This document shows positions 63,187-64,000 of a stretch of 64,000 bases of DNA, piece after piece. Under the pieces are notes generated by a model. It saw only the letters and a program-made list of their open reading frames with translations, was not told the origin of the DNA and made no database searches. The position numbers and the translations under genes are program-made. The stretch spans positions 875,860-939,859 of the forward strand of contig JAEMWC010000268.1 in the NCBI GenBank assembly GCA_016490735.1, written 5' to 3'. This stretch comes from Pachyseris speciosa (lineage: Eukaryota; Cnidaria; Anthozoa; Scleractinia; Pachyseridae). How positions within the stretch are numbered: the stretch's first letter is position 1; each line of letters opens with the position of its first letter.

Positions 63187-64000
63187 ATGAACAAGAAGGT
63201 CAAAGTCGATTGGTCTACGATTGATCGTGCATCGCCAAAACCAAAACGGCTTCACTTAGAAAAAGAAGATGCGGACAGCTTGTACCATTGTCCAATTCAA
63301 GTATGCGAACACGAAGGATTTCAAAGTCAGCCTCGATGGAGGAAACATGTCAATTCTAAGCACGGCTGGTTCTTTATTTTTGACGAAAAGCCCGACCTGA
63401 CAGAACTTCGACATTCATTGCAAGTGCGGACACTAAGTCGTCAAAGACCACTACAGATGATTGTGAATCAAGCTGAAGCCAAAAAACGGTGTCATTGTTG
63501 TACCTTCATTTTCAGTCTCTTGTCAAATTGGGGAAGCATTCGCCAACTGGTTGACTGGTAGTGGTGGGGGTTGCAAGAAAGATCGCACAGCTCAACAAAT
63601 AGTGAAAGAGAAGCCTTAAATTTCTGAAATTTTGTTGCGAAGACGGGGAAGAATTGACGTTTGAAGTGATAGACTACAGTCCGTGCTCGCCAAATCTCTT
63701 GTTTAAATTCATAGACTACTTGCAAGACGAGTGCAAACTCGGACATGGTGGGGGATTGGGCTGCATAGACGCAATTTGCGAACTAATGGACTTTTAGAAA
63801 AATCAATGGGGCATCCTACGCAGTTCTGCGAAACCTATCTGCTACTGAGTTGTACCTTAAGAGAGCTCGAAAGTTGGTGGCAAAAATGATGAGATTGCAG
63901 TGGACCCGAGAACTGGACATCGACACATTAGAAGCTCGAGGTCCACTGGGCGACAATGGAGGAATTGCTGCAAGTGGTGACATTTCACTTGCCGCGTTAC
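63187..64000 (+). pseudogene. Crypton-like recombinase gene, copy 4 (cut by window end)
   Basis: ATG 63187 (MNKKVKVDWSTIDRASPK) and the C2H2-like finger are intact, with HGWFF followed by IFDEKPDLTELRH. A one-base loss near 63427 (AAGTGCGGACAC instead of AAGTGCCGGACAC) shifts the frame. Further indels occur at about 63604, 63795 and 63943. The recombinase core continues beyond the window. Confidence 0.7.

Overview
The window is animal nuclear DNA: spliced immunoglobulin (Ig) exons with consensus GT-AG sites, long pyrimidine-rich introns, satellite arrays and several families of eukaryotic transposons. The Ig sequence style, the Crypton-like recombinase family and the Maverick (Polinton) gene set together suggest an anthozoan cnidarian, probably a stony coral. 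That assignment is inference from memory of the families; no search was run.

Host layer. Twenty-seven near-identical Ig exons on the + strand (all 282 bp, phase 1-1, except two with one-base indels) lie at 2.7-18.1, 39.1-40.2, 47.8-49.0, 56.4-56.7 and 60.7-61.9 kb. From 2.7 to 17.4 kb they form a tandem array with a period of about 1.6 kb, each unit carrying two Ig exons. No first exon, signal peptide, membrane segment or 3' end is seen, so the window lies inside a much larger, recently amplified Ig-superfamily locus.

Repeat layer. Between the Ig clusters lies a repeated block (copies at 1-2.66, 18.2-38.9, 40.3-47.8, 49.1-56.4 and 62.1-64.0 kb). It contains a GTTCC/GGAAC-rich stretch, a gene for a zinc finger-tyrosine recombinase-SANT protein (Crypton-like, damaged in every copy to different degrees, best at 50.2-51.9 kb), an array of repeats of about 175 bp, and an array of dyad-symmetric repeats of about 260 bp. 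Copy 2 holds an apparently exact 2118-bp tandem duplication. Copy 3 holds an internally deleted PIF/Harbinger element (54.10-55.30 kb). A 3.6-kb insertion of nested MITE-like elements splits an Ig intron at 56.67-60.24 kb.

Maverick layer. A complete 18.9-kb Maverick/Polinton (18932-37854) sits inside repeat copy 1. It has 236-bp terminal inverted repeats and a 6-bp target duplication, AAGGTA; the sister copies at about 41.03, 49.83 and 62.82 kb show the empty site. It encodes a virus-like set: VLTF3-like zinc-ribbon factor, two-helix membrane protein, two collagen-stalk fibre proteins, FtsK/HerA-type packaging ATPase, penton-type minor capsid protein, basic AT-hook protein, major capsid protein, Gly/Ala-rich capsid-associated protein, adenain-like protease, phospholipase A2-like protein, chromodomain integrase, BRO-N/nuclease fusion, zinc-finger protein and protein-primed DNA polymerase B. 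Several genes carry a single frameshift or stop, so the copy looks young but not intact, or the assembly has indel errors. The most striking signal is a 19-nt start-proximal motif, TCTAA-N10-TATG, at exactly six gene starts of the capsid, fibre and packaging block and at no replication gene. It resembles the TCTA late promoter known from mavirus and CroV, and the element encodes its own VLTF3-like factor.
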